Source: Pelethousia sp034928145 (GTDB lineage Bacteria; Bacillota; Clostridia; Christensenellales; CAG-138). From it: 64,000 nucleotides of DNA. A model generated the notes under the pieces. It made no database searches. It saw nothing but the letters and a program-made list of their open reading frames with translations, and was not told the DNA's origin. Numbering within the stretch: the first letter of the stretch is position 1; each line of letters starts with the position of its first letter. Both the position numbers and the translations under genes were made by a program. Location of the stretch: assembly GCA_034928145.1 (NCBI GenBank), contig JAYFPE010000010.1, positions 62,001 to 126,000 on the forward strand. The letters run 5' to 3'. Below, in pieces: positions 35,052 to 43,991 of this stretch.

Positions 35052-36389
35052 TTGCGTGCTTGTGATTTATTGGTTGGCGGGAGTTATCTGCTGACCATGG
35101 ACGATCAGGATACCCGGATTCGCAATGGCGCCGTTGCGGTGATTGGCGGCAAAATTGAGGCCGTCGGCCCTTTGAGTGATTTAAGGGCGCAGTTTGCGCC
35201 CCAAAGGGAGATCATCCATGAAAACGCTACCATTATGCCGGGCCTGATCGATGCTCACTGCCATGAAACGCTCACGCGCGGCTTGCATGAAGACCTGCCG
35301 CTGATGCGCTGGCTGGTGGAGGTCTGTTATCCGATCGAGGGTAGTTATACGCCGGATGATATGTATGCCGCCGCCTTAATGACGCAGCTCGAGTTGATCC
35401 GTGGAGGTGTAACGACCTTCATTGATATTTTCCGATTTGCTGATGAAGCGATTAGGGCCGTCCGGCAAACGGGCCTGCGCGGTATCTTCAGCCCGCAGTT
35501 TTTTGATGCGACGAGCGGTCATCTTGAGAGCATCGAAAAAACCGTGGATTTGATCGGCCGCTACCATGGCACACAAAACGGCCGAATTAGCGTATGGTTT
35601 GGGCCGCACGCGCCATATTCCTGCGGGCCGGAGAGCTATGCAAGGGCGGCTAGGCTTGCACGTGAGCTCGGCGTTGGCGTGCACACCCATTTATGCGAGA
35701 CAAGGGATGAGCTGAAAACCATCCGCGACCGCTATGGCAAGGACCCGGTGCAGTATCTCGATGACGCCGGCGTGTTCGACGCGCCCTGCGTCATGGCCCA
35801 TTGCATTTATTTGACCGACGAACAGATCGCGCGGCTGGCGGAAAAACGAGAAACGGTCGGCATGGTCTACTGTCCGATCAGCAACATGAAGATTGCAGAC
35901 GGCGTCGCCCGTATACCCGAAATTATGCAAGCCGGCTGCACGCTGGGCCTGGGCACGGATTCCAACCTATCCAACAACGGGCTGGATATGTTCAATGAAA
36001 TGCGAATCGGCAGCTATTTGCAAAAGGTGACCCGGGACGACGCGACGATCATGCCCTGCCAGGATATGCTGCGTTTGGCCACGCGCGGAAGTGCTGCGGT
36101 GTTTAAAATGCAGGATCGTATCGGCAGCCTAGAGGCGGGCAAGTGCGCGGATATCATTGCCGTCAGCTTTGAAGGCCCGCACATGTGGCCCATCTATTAC
36201 GAGCATCCGAGCAACATTGTAGAGCAGATCGTTTATTCCGCGCGTGCGTCCGATGTTATCACAACAATTGTGGATGGCAATGTGCTGATGGATGACCGCA
36301 AGATTCTGACCATTGATGAAAAAGCCGCCTTTGACTATGTGCAAAAACGCGCCGGGGAGCTGTATGCCAGAAGTTTTCCGGATCGGTAA
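35052..36389 (+). CDS. ATZ/TRZ-type aminohydrolase (MTA/SAH deaminase-like)
   Basis: A 445-aa amidohydrolase with the complete canonical set: metal pair DAHCHETL, HTHLCETRDE with the catalytic glutamate, MAHCIYL, and LGLGTDSNLSNNGLDMFNEM with the metal aspartate. These residues match adenosine-type deaminases of the MtaD/SsnA-TrzN branch, so it probably removes an amino group from a purine- or pyrimidine-like ring. The start is TTG at 35052 behind AAAGGAG. Co-transcribed with GH1 upstream and the molybdenum hydroxylase downstream. Confidence 0.83.
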   Translation: MRACDLLVGGSYLLTMDDQDTRIRNGAVAVIGGKIEAVGPLSDLRAQFAPQREIIHENATIMPGLIDAHCHETLTRGLHEDLPLMRWLVEVCYPIEGSYTPDDMYAAALMTQLELIRGGVTTFIDIFRFADEAIRAVRQTGLRGIFSPQFFDATSGHLESIEKTVDLIGRYHGTQNGRISVWFGPHAPYSCGPESYARAARLARELGVGVHTHLCETRDELKTIRDRYGKDPVQYLDDAGVFDAPCVMAHCIYLTDEQIARLAEKRETVGMVYCPISNMKIADGVARIPEIMQAGCTLGLGTDSNLSNNGLDMFNEMRIGSYLQKVTRDDATIMPCQDMLRLATRGSAAVFKMQDRIGSLEAGKCADIIAVSFEGPHMWPIYYEHPSNIVEQIVYSARASDVITTIVDGNVLMDDRKILTIDEKAAFDYVQKRAGELYARSFPDR

Positions 36390-36437
36390 CACGTCTAGGC
36401 ATAATCAAATCGATCATAACGGATGGAGGACTTCAGC

Positions 36438-39212
36438 ATGGGAGAAATAAAATTCAGATTAAATGGTAAGGAAATAACGGCCGCGGATCCTAAGATGACC
36501 TTGTTGCGATATTTAAGGGATGAGTTGGGCATGGTCGGCGCCAAGGATGGCTGCAGCAGGAGCCAATGCGGGGCCTGCATGGTGATCGTCAATCAAAAGG
36601 CGGTTACGGCCTGCTCTGTAAAGCTTGGGAAATTACAGGGCGCGCAGGTGGAAACGATTGAGGGCCTGGCCCAGGGTGGGCAATTACACCCGCTGCAGAC
36701 CAGCTTTATGAAGCTGAGCGCTTTCCAATGCGGCTTTTGCACGCCGGGCATGATCATGGCGGCAAAGGCCCTCCTGGATAGCAATCCCGACCCGACACCG
36801 GACGAGGTGCGCTATGCGCTACGCCGGAATATTTGCCGCTGCACCGGATACAAGAAGATCGTGGAAGCGGTGCTGCTGGCAGCCGATATCATAAACGGAC
36901 GGAGCAAAATAGACCTCAACGAGTATAGCGGCGTGGTCGGCGATCGAGCCGTGCGTACGGACGCTCTGCGCAAGGTAACGGGCAAGCCGGTATATACGGA
37001 TGATTATAAGCTCGTGAAACCGCTTCAGGGGAAGATGCTGTTTTCAAAATACCCGCACGCCAAAGTTTTGGCTGTGGATGTATCGCAGGCGCGCAAGCAG
37101 CCGGGCGTCGCCTATATCGCCACCTATGACGATGTGCCCGGCCGCAAAGATTTTGGCCAGGGTATGTTCCCCCAGCAGCCGGTCATTGCAGGGGATGTTG
37201 TGCGCTTTGTGGGCGACCCGGTGGCCGTGGTCTATGCCGAAACCGAAGAGCAGGCCTATGCCGCCATGGAGCATATCCACGTTGCATACGAACCGCTACC
37301 TGTACTCACAACGCCGGAGGAAGCGATGGCGGAGGGCGCATGCAAGATTTACGAAGAGGGGAACCTGCTCAAGCATATCCATACCCATAAGGGAAGTGTG
37401 GAGAGGGGTTTTACCACGGCGGATTTTATCATCGAAGATACCTATTCCGTGGGGGCGATCGACCATGCCTACATGGAGCCGGATGCCGCCCTGGCGGAGT
37501 ATGATGAGAACGGCCTGCTCACAGTGTACGGTTCCGTGCAGAACCCGATGGGCCTGCGCCGCGATCTGGCAGCCTGCCTAGCCATGGATGAATCCAAGCT
37601 CCGGGTGGTTACGCGGCCCAACGGCGGTGCGTTTGGCGGCCGGGAAGAGCCATCCGTGCATATTCAGGCTGCGCTGGGCACTCTCCTGACGGGGCGCCCG
37701 GTACGGATGGTATTTACCCGGGAAGAGCTGAACATCTTCTCTACCAAGCGCCATGCCATGAAGATGCATTATAAGCTCGGCGCCACGAAGGACGGCACGA
37801 TTACGGCGATTCAGGCAAACACCGTGGGAGATACCGGCGCCTATGCTTCCAGCGGCGAGTTTGTGCTGTTCCGCGCCTGCGTGTTTGGCGCGGGCCCTTA
37901 TGCCATACCGAACGCCTGCATGGATAGCTATGCGGTTTATACGAACAATGTGACGGCTGCCTCCATGCGCGGGTTCGGCAGTACACAGCCCTGCGCGGCC
38001 ATGGAGAGCATGGTAGACAGGTTGGCGGAAAAATGCGGGCTTGACCCGTTTGAGATCCGCCGGCGCAACGGCCTCGATATCGGCAAGCAAACTATTACCG
38101 GGCATGTGATCGACTACTCCGTGGGGTTCAAAGAAGCGCTGGATAAGGTCGAGGCCGCCCTGCGCAAGGACGGCCTTCCCGAGCCTTCCGGCCCCCACAA
38201 AAAGATCGGGGTCGGCATTGCGGGCAGCATGAAAAATGTTGGCCTGGGCTCAGGCTGCGAGGATGCTGCTTGGGCGCAGATGCGCCTTGGGCAGGATGGA
38301 ATGATCGAGCTATTGGCCGGCGCTGTAGAGTGCGGACAGGGCCACGATACGGTCGCCGTCCAGATTGCCGCACAAACCCTTGGCGTTTCCATGAACCGGA
38401 TCCGCATCATACCGATTGATTCCACCGTTTCGATGGATGGCGGCATTACCACGGCCTCGCGGCAGACGTTTGTTTCGGGCAATGCCGTTAAAACGGTAAG
38501 CGCCATGTTCCGCGGCAGCATGCTGCGGATGGTTGCCCGGATCAGCGGCATTGAGGAAGGGTATCTCGAGTGCGGCGAGGATGGAATCTTCGACGTGCGA
38601 GAAGGCCATACCCCCGTTTTGAGCTATGGGCAGTTGGCCGAGCAGACGGAAAAGCTGCACGAAAAGCTTTATGAAAAATACTATTATATTGCGCCCCAAA
38701 CCAGCCCGATCCACGAATGCTCGGACAACCCCTCCAACGATATGGTCGGCCATCGCCTGCATTTCTCTTATTGCTTCGGCGTGCAGGCCGTTATCATCGA
38801 GGTAGATGAAGATACGGGCGAGGTGCGCGTGCTGCGCGTGTATGCCGCAAACGACGTTGGCCGTGCCATCAACCCGGCGCTTGTGGAGGGCCAAATTGAA
38901 GGCGGCGTTGCCATGGGGATCGGCTATGCACTATCCGAAAAGTTTGAGATGAAAGACGGATATGTGCTCACCAAGCAGATCAAGGATATGGGCATTCCGC
39001 ACACGAGGGATGTGCCGCTGGATATCCGCCCCATCCTGGTCGAAGAGATCCATCCCTATGGCCCGTATGGAGCGAAGGGTATGGGCGAACTGCCGCTCAA
39101 CGCGACCGCGCCCGCCATTATGAACGCCATTTACCAGGCGACGGGCGTTCGCGTGACGGAGTTGCCGATAACGCCGCAAAAGCTTAAGGCGCTCCTAAAG
39201 CAACGCGGATGA
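36438..39212 (+). CDS. Molybdenum hydroxylase, fused 2Fe-2S and Mo-cofactor domains (xanthine dehydrogenase family)
   Basis: Hydroxylates a heterocycle or aldehyde carbon using water. About 924 aa. The N-terminal domain binds one [2Fe-2S] with C39, C44, C47, C59; the helical domain binds the second with C98, C101, C133, C135. From about residue 170 the molybdopterin domains run to the end, with RGFGSTQP and the catalytic glutamate E884 in GAKGMGELPL. There is no FAD domain or separate FAD subunit nearby, like E. coli XdhD or the Desulfovibrio aldehyde oxidoreductase. GGAGG precedes the ATG at 36438. A selenium-dependent form is possible. Confidence 0.87.
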   Translation: MGEIKFRLNGKEITAADPKMTLLRYLRDELGMVGAKDGCSRSQCGACMVIVNQKAVTACSVKLGKLQGAQVETIEGLAQGGQLHPLQTSFMKLSAFQCGFCTPGMIMAAKALLDSNPDPTPDEVRYALRRNICRCTGYKKIVEAVLLAADIINGRSKIDLNEYSGVVGDRAVRTDALRKVTGKPVYTDDYKLVKPLQGKMLFSKYPHAKVLAVDVSQARKQPGVAYIATYDDVPGRKDFGQGMFPQQPVIAGDVVRFVGDPVAVVYAETEEQAYAAMEHIHVAYEPLPVLTTPEEAMAEGACKIYEEGNLLKHIHTHKGSVERGFTTADFIIEDTYSVGAIDHAYMEPDAALAEYDENGLLTVYGSVQNPMGLRRDLAACLAMDESKLRVVTRPNGGAFGGREEPSVHIQAALGTLLTGRPVRMVFTREELNIFSTKRHAMKMHYKLGATKDGTITAIQANTVGDTGAYASSGEFVLFRACVFGAGPYAIPNACMDSYAVYTNNVTAASMRGFGSTQPCAAMESMVDRLAEKCGLDPFEIRRRNGLDIGKQTITGHVIDYSVGFKEALDKVEAALRKDGLPEPSGPHKKIGVGIAGSMKNVGLGSGCEDAAWAQMRLGQDGMIELLAGAVECGQGHDTVAVQIAAQTLGVSMNRIRIIPIDSTVSMDGGITTASRQTFVSGNAVKTVSAMFRGSMLRMVARISGIEEGYLECGEDGIFDVREGHTPVLSYGQLAEQTEKLHEKLYEKYYYIAPQTSPIHECSDNPSNDMVGHRLHFSYCFGVQAVIIEVDEDTGEVRVLRVYAANDVGRAINPALVEGQIEGGVAMGIGYALSEKFEMKDGYVLTKQIKDMGIPHTRDVPLDIRPILVEEIHPYGPYGAKGMGELPLNATAPAIMNAIYQATGVRVTELPITPQKLKALLKQRG

Positions 39213-39229
39213 TAGGGGAGGGAACAGCT

Positions 39230-39991
39230 ATGCGCTTGCAGGGCAAGGTAGCCATTATTACCGGCGCCGGTTCGGGCATGGGTCGGGAAACGGCCATGGA
39301 ATTCTTGCGCCAAGGCGCAAAGGTTGTAATCGCGGATATCGACAGTGAAGCGCTGCGAGAATCCGTGCGGCGCGGTAAGCTGATCTCGCAGGATATAGAG
39401 GGCGTGGTAGCCGATATGTCCGTGCCGGAGGATTGCAAACGCACGGTGGATACAGCCGTGCGGCTGTTTGGCCGGATAGACGCGCTGTTTAACAACTTGG
39501 GCATCAACCTTTCGGCAACCGTCACGGAGACGACATCTGCCCAGTGGGATAAGATTTTTGCCGTGAATGTGCGCAGTATGTTTTTGATGTGCAAGTATAC
39601 GCTGCCGATCATGATGGAGCAGGGCGGCGGTTCGATCATCAACACGTCGTCCTCCGGCGGCGCGGCAGCGCTCAAGGGGCTGGCTGCGTACAGCGCTTCA
39701 AAGGGCTCCGTCATCGGCTTAACGCGCAGCATAGCGGTGGATTATGCGCCCTATAACATTCGCTGCAACTATCTGATCCCCGGTGTGATTATGACGGATA
39801 TGACTAAAAAGGTGATTGAAGCGCAGGAGGATCCCGAGGCTTATGCGCGAAACATGCGAACGAACAACCCGCTGCAACGCTTCGGAACGGAAAATGAGAT
39901 CGCTATGGCAGCCGTCTTTCTTGCCGCCGATGAAACACCGTTTATGACCGGCGCGTCTATCGTAGCGGATGGCGGATACTTGGCCCAATAG
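39230..39991 (+). CDS. SDR-family oxidoreductase, first of a tandem pair
   Basis: A roughly 253-aa short-chain dehydrogenase. It shows the nucleotide motif TGAGSGMGRE, the NNLG strand motif (normally NNAG), catalytic tyrosine and lysine in AYSASKGS, and MTGASIVADGGY at the C-terminus. The acidic IADIDSE after the second strand points to NAD rather than NADP. Start at 39230 behind GGGGAGGG. It is clearly paralogous to the next gene. Substrate unknown; an alcohol or hydroxyacid produced downstream of ring cleavage or the sugar part is likely. Confidence 0.9.
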   Translation: MRLQGKVAIITGAGSGMGRETAMEFLRQGAKVVIADIDSEALRESVRRGKLISQDIEGVVADMSVPEDCKRTVDTAVRLFGRIDALFNNLGINLSATVTETTSAQWDKIFAVNVRSMFLMCKYTLPIMMEQGGGSIINTSSSGGAAALKGLAAYSASKGSVIGLTRSIAVDYAPYNIRCNYLIPGVIMTDMTKKVIEAQEDPEAYARNMRTNNPLQRFGTENEIAMAAVFLAADETPFMTGASIVADGGYLAQ

Positions 39992-40019
39992 CGGCGGATA
40001 GATGAATGGGGTGAGAGAA

Positions 40020-40787
40020 ATGACAAAACGGTTGCAGGGAAAGGTTGCGATCATTACCGGCGGAGCAGCCGGAATGGGAAGGGCGAGTGTGATGCGCTTT
40101 TTGGAAGAGGGCGCAAAGGGGGCGATTGCCGATATCGATATGGACGCCATGGAGCATACCCTGGAGCAAGCCAGGCGGATCAGCGCGGATGTAATAGGTA
40201 TCCGCACTGACCTGACGGACGAGCTGTCGATCCGTGATATGGTGGCGGAAACCGTGCGCCGCTTTGGAGCCATTGATGTGTTGTTCAATAACGCGGGGCT
40301 TAACCATGCGGGCTTGCTGCATGAAACCTCGCTGGAAGATTGGGAGCGCGTATTTTCCGTAAACGCGCGCGGCATGTTCTTAACCTGCAAATATGTTTTG
40401 CCAATCATGGTGGAGCAGCGCAAAGGGTCTGTAATCAACACCGCTTCCCCGGGAGCCATCGTAGGCCTGCGCGGCATTTCGGCTTACTGCGCGTCGAAAT
40501 CCGCTGTGCCGGCGCTGACAAAAAGCATCGCCATCGACTATGCGCCCTACCAGATTCGCGCGAATTATATTTGCCCCGGTGTCATTCTCACGGAGATGAC
40601 GGAGAAGATTATTCAAGCCCAGCCTAACCCGGACGAATACCGGGAATGGTATAGAAGAGCGCGTCCGCTGGGCCGCTTTGGGGAACCTTGGGAGATCGCT
40701 AACGCAGCGGTTTACCTGGCTTCCGATGAAACGGCCTTTATGACCGGCGCCTCCATCGTAGCCGATGGCGGCTTTACCGAGCAGTAG
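40020..40787 (+). CDS. SDR-family oxidoreductase, second of a tandem pair
   Basis: A 255-aa SDR closely similar along its length to the preceding protein: RLQGKVAIITGGAAGMGRA, VLFNNAGLNHAG, AYCASKSAV with the catalytic Tyr-Lys pair, and FMTGASIVADGGF. The two probably arose by tandem duplication and may act as a heteromer or on successive substrates. GGGGTGAGAG lies before the ATG at 40020; an in-frame ATG at 40002 is less well placed. IADIDMD again suggests NAD. Confidence 0.9.
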   Translation: MTKRLQGKVAIITGGAAGMGRASVMRFLEEGAKGAIADIDMDAMEHTLEQARRISADVIGIRTDLTDELSIRDMVAETVRRFGAIDVLFNNAGLNHAGLLHETSLEDWERVFSVNARGMFLTCKYVLPIMVEQRKGSVINTASPGAIVGLRGISAYCASKSAVPALTKSIAIDYAPYQIRANYICPGVILTEMTEKIIQAQPNPDEYREWYRRARPLGRFGEPWEIANAAVYLASDETAFMTGASIVADGGFTEQ

Positions 40788-40797
40788 GGAGGTGGCT

Positions 40798-41748
40798 ATG
40801 AAGATATATATGCCCGTTGTTTTCCCGGAGCCGCTGATGAGCGGTTGGGACGCAGACGTAACCCTGGATGTGAACCGAAGCGGCTATCCCGTTTCCCGGG
40901 AGGAAATGAAGCGGCATTTGAGCGACGCGGATGCGGTGATCATCAACCTGGATGATGTTTTTGACCGGGAAATGATTGACGCCTCGCCCAAGCTGCGTGT
41001 GATCACCCTATTTGCGGCCAGCACCTATAATATTGATGTGGAATACGCTAAGGAGCGGGGCATTACCGTTTGCACAACGCCCGGCGAAATATTTGAAAAC
41101 ACGGCGGACCTGACCTTCGCGCTGCTCATGGCGGCGGCCAGGCGCATACCGGAGGCGGATGCTTATATCCGCGCCGGGAACTATCATGCCTGGGAGCCGG
41201 CCGGTCTGCTGGGCGGCGACATTTATGGCAAAACCCTGGGGATCATCGGCCTTGGTAAAATCGGCGCTTGTGTAGCCCGACGGGCTAAGGGGTTCGGCAT
41301 GCGCATTTTGTATACGGCCGCCCATGGCCCAAAGTCGGAATTGGAAAAGAAACTGGGATGCGAATTCGTCGAGCTTAACCAATTGCTTAGGGAAGCGGAT
41401 TTTGTCACATTGCATTGCAAACTCACGCCGGAAACGGAGGGCCTTATCGGTGCCGGGCAACTGCGCGGCATGAAAAAGACAGCCTACCTGATCAACACCG
41501 GCCGGGGTAGGCTGGTGGATGAAGCGGCCTTGGCGGATGCCCTGGAACAGGGATGTATCGCCGGCGCCGGATTGGATGTTTTTGCGGACGAGCCGCGGGT
41601 GACGAAAAAGCTGCTTACACTCCCCAACGTGGTGATGACGCCGCATCTGGGGGCGTCTAGCCGCGAAAACCGCATCAGCATGGCCGAAATTGCCGCGGAT
41701 TGCACGCGGGCGGTGCTTGCGGGCAGGATTCCCGCATTCTATGCATGA
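40798..41748 (+). CDS. D-isomer-specific 2-hydroxyacid dehydrogenase
   Basis: A 316-aa NAD-dependent oxidoreductase that interconverts a 2-hydroxy acid and a 2-oxo acid. The Rossmann loop is GIIGLGKIGACVA; the catalytic arginine, glutamate and histidine are in NTGRGRL, FADEP and TPHLGASS. It begins at 40798, behind GGGAGG that overlaps the end of the second SDR. As last gene of the 14.6-kb plus operon, followed directly by a strong terminator, it may process the carbon skeleton left after nitrogen removal. Glyoxylate/hydroxypyruvate or phosphoglycerate-like substrates are all possible. Confidence 0.9.
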   Translation: MKIYMPVVFPEPLMSGWDADVTLDVNRSGYPVSREEMKRHLSDADAVIINLDDVFDREMIDASPKLRVITLFAASTYNIDVEYAKERGITVCTTPGEIFENTADLTFALLMAAARRIPEADAYIRAGNYHAWEPAGLLGGDIYGKTLGIIGLGKIGACVARRAKGFGMRILYTAAHGPKSELEKKLGCEFVELNQLLREADFVTLHCKLTPETEGLIGAGQLRGMKKTAYLINTGRGRLVDEAALADALEQGCIAGAGLDVFADEPRVTKKLLTLPNVVMTPHLGASSRENRISMAEIAADCTRAVLAGRIPAFYA

Positions 41749-41757
41749 GGATAAACG

Positions 41758-41788
41758 AAAGCCCGACGGGGCACCCCGTTGGGCTTTT
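41758..41788. terminator. Bidirectional terminator after the plus operon and deoC
   Basis: A 14-bp stem with one G-T pair (AAAGCCCGACGG with CCGTTGGGCTTT), A-rich on one side and T-rich on the other, between convergent genes. Confidence 0.88.
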
Positions 41789-41838
41789 CAATCGCGGTTC
41801 TTAGAAATCAGGGAATAAGGAAGCCGCCTGCCAGGCTG

Positions 41839-42498
41839 CTATTCCACATCAAGTTCGCGAGCAAACCGAATGAATAGGCGCGAGCCCAGGCGGTTGCACC
41901 CCATTGCGACAAAATCGGCCCCTTGCTGGATGGAGGTCATGCCGGACGAGGCTTTGATCTTGACGTGCGGGCCGATGTGCTGCTTGAAAAGGGCGATATC
42001 ATGTGGCTCGGCCTTGCCTGCGGCATAGCCTGTGCAGGTTTTGATATAGTCCGCCCCGGCGCGGGTGACAACCTCGCACATGCGGATTTTCTCCTCATCC
42101 GTCAGGAGACCCGTTTCGATGATGACTTTGAGCACATGATCACCGGCAACCGCCTTGAGCGCGCGGATCTCATCTTCAACCTGCGAATAGAGCCCATCCT
42201 TGACCCAGCCGATGTTGATAACCATATCCAGCTCGTCGGCGCCGTTTTCCAGCGCTTCCTTTGCTTCGAATATCTTGCAGCTTGTGGTGTTGTACCCATG
42301 CGGGAAGCCGATCACCGTGCAAACGGGGAGCCTCCCAGCCAAACGGGCGCTTGCGCATTTTACGTAACTGGGCGGCACGCAAACCGAGGCCGCACCATAA
42401 TGCAGCGCATCGTCGCATAGGTTGACGATATCATCATGCGTTGCGGTTTGCAGCAACTCTGTGTGATCGAGATGCTTCAAAACTTCTCTTACATCCAT
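41839..42498 (-). CDS. deoC: Deoxyribose-phosphate aldolase
   Basis: Cleaves 2-deoxyribose 5-phosphate to glyceraldehyde 3-phosphate and acetaldehyde. The 219-aa protein has DHTELLQTAT, ENGADELDMVINIG, the Schiff-base lysine K153 in ADYIKTCTGY and a second lysine K182 in VKIKASSG. GGAGGAT precedes the ATG. It is a single-gene unit, convergent with the big operon and divergent from the nucleoside transporter, which supports the view that the imported compound is nucleoside-like. Confidence 0.94.
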   Translation of the reverse strand: MDVREVLKHLDHTELLQTATHDDIVNLCDDALHYGAASVCVPPSYVKCASARLAGRLPVCTVIGFPHGYNTTSCKIFEAKEALENGADELDMVINIGWVKDGLYSQVEDEIRALKAVAGDHVLKVIIETGLLTDEEKIRMCEVVTRAGADYIKTCTGYAAGKAEPHDIALFKQHIGPHVKIKASSGMTSIQQGADFVAMGCNRLGSRLFIRFARELDVE

Positions 42499-42576
42499 AA
42501 ACCATTATCCTCCTGTTATGTTATTGTGCATAAATTGGGAAAATAGTACCGATTTGATCCAAAGTTCAATGATAAA

Positions 42577-42605
42577 AGTATATAACATTATCAAGACATT
42601 TTCAA
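42577..42605 (-). promoter_or_regulatory. deoC promoter
   Basis: TTGAAA (42600-42605) and TATACT (42577-42582) on the minus strand, spacer 17 bp. Confidence 0.7.
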
Positions 42606-42630
42606 CACATCAAAGAAACACCAAAATCAG

Positions 42631-42659
42631 TTGACATAGCTATCTGATTACATTATAAT
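42631..42659 (+). promoter_or_regulatory. Promoter of the nucleoside ABC transporter operon
   Basis: A perfect sigma-A promoter, TTGACA (42631-42636), 17 bp, TATAAT (42654-42659). It lies 25 bp from the deoC promoter in divergent orientation. The leader to 42832 is about 165 bases; I did not find a purine riboswitch core in it. Confidence 0.85.
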
Positions 42660-42831
42660 TAGCTCTATAAAGCAGAAAACGACAAAGATATACCCATTAT
42701 ATAACCCTAATTTGATCTAAATAGTGTATCTTTCACAATTGAAGCCATCCTAGATTGATTTATATTCGCAATTCCAACCAACTGGGCATTTGCCACAAAA
42801 GTGGTGAAATAAGAAACGGAGGAGAACGAAA

Positions 42832-43899
42832 ATGAGGAAAAAACTAATTGCTTTCCTGCTTGTAGCGCTCATGGCCATATCTGTGCTGGCCGGTTGCGCA
42901 CAACCCCCCGCTGCCGAAGCAACGCCTGCTGCCGATACGCCCGCTGTCGCCGTACCTGAGGACGCAAGCACAGCCCTGAAAATGGTCATGATTACCGATT
43001 CCGGCGGCCTTGGCGACGGCGGCTTTAACGACATGGCTTGGCACGGTGTTGAAATGGCCCGTGACGAGCTAGGTTTCGAGATCGGCGTGATCGAATCCAC
43101 TGAGGCGTCCCAATTCGCGTCCAACATGTCCGCCGCAGCCCGGCAGGGATACGATATCATCGTCTGCGTAGGCTACCTGTTGGAAGATGCGCTCAAAGAG
43201 GTTGCGCCCCAGTTCCCGGATACGAAGTTCGTTATTATCGACGGCTCGGTTGAAGGCGATAACATCTATTCTTATAAGTATAAGCTCAATGAGTGTGGTT
43301 TCCTTAGCGGCGCCCTGGCTGCCTATGTGACCGGCGAGGATAAGTTCGGCACCGTTGGCGGTATGGAGATCCCTGATGTGGTGGCCTGGGAGAGCGGCTT
43401 CGCCGCCGGCGTTAAAACCATCAATCCCGAGGCGGAGGTTATGACGACCTATGTCGGCTCCTTTGCCGATCCGGGCAAGGCCAAAGAGCTGGCGCTCGCG
43501 CAATTCAACAGCGGCGCAGCCGCCATTATGGAGATTTCCAGCGGTGGCGCGATCGGCGTAATCGAAGCGGCCCGCGATGCGAATAAGAAATTCGTCGCTA
43601 CCGATAAATCCAAGGATTCCTTCGCGCCCGGCTTTGAGTTGACGGCGGCGCTGGCTGCCCGCGATGTCGCGCTGTTCGAAGCTGCCAAGCAGATCAAAGA
43701 AGGCACGGCGGTACCCGGCATTATGCTTCTGAGCATGAAGGACGGCGTATTTGATGTGCCGGCCAATACGGAAGAACGCTATGGCAAAGAAGCGGCTGAG
43801 TTGATTGCAAAGCTTAAGCAGATGGTCATCGACGGAACGATTGTTGTCCCCGCCACCAAGGAAGAAGTGGCGGCCTATCAAGCGCCTAATCTGGGGTAA
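42832..43899 (+). CDS. BMP-family nucleoside-binding lipoprotein (PnrA/BmpA-like)
   Basis: Extracellular receptor of a nucleoside importer. The 355-aa protein has a lipoprotein signal with lipobox LAGC (Cys22), an alanine/proline linker, then the BMP domain: ITDSGGLGDGGFNDMAWHGVEMA, IIVCVGYLLEDALKEVAPQFPDTKFVIID, GFLSGALAAYVT, GGMEIPDVVAWESGFAAGVK and a C-terminal GTIVVPATKEEV. The DGGFND motif is where PnrA contacts the nucleoside. GGAGGAGAACG precedes the ATG. First gene of the transporter operon and closest to the promoter. Confidence 0.92.
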   Translation: MRKKLIAFLLVALMAISVLAGCAQPPAAEATPAADTPAVAVPEDASTALKMVMITDSGGLGDGGFNDMAWHGVEMARDELGFEIGVIESTEASQFASNMSAAARQGYDIIVCVGYLLEDALKEVAPQFPDTKFVIIDGSVEGDNIYSYKYKLNECGFLSGALAAYVTGEDKFGTVGGMEIPDVVAWESGFAAGVKTINPEAEVMTTYVGSFADPGKAKELALAQFNSGAAAIMEISSGGAIGVIEAARDANKKFVATDKSKDSFAPGFELTAALAARDVALFEAAKQIKEGTAVPGIMLLSMKDGVFDVPANTEERYGKEAAELIAKLKQMVIDGTIVVPATKEEVAAYQAPNLG

Positions 43900-43936
43900 C
43901 AAAAGGAACAACTATAATCATCGGGAATATGAGAGG

Positions 43937-43966
43937 CCGCTCCACCTCCTTTCGGGGGTGGAGCGG
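43937..43966 (+). repeat. Intercistronic hairpin after the binding-protein gene
   Basis: A 13-bp stem with a TTTC tetraloop and no T run. It resembles the hairpin at 32175-32199 in its core (GCTCCA...TGGAGC) and probably sets the ratio of binding protein to ATPase message. Confidence 0.75.
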
Positions 43967-43991
43967 GCGCAACAATCGGTCGGAGGGCATG

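Noticed and set aside
42660..42831. Purine riboswitch in the leader of the nucleoside importer
   Set aside because: The leader starts with a suggestive TATA-rich stretch, but the three-way-junction core and conserved loop motifs are not present.
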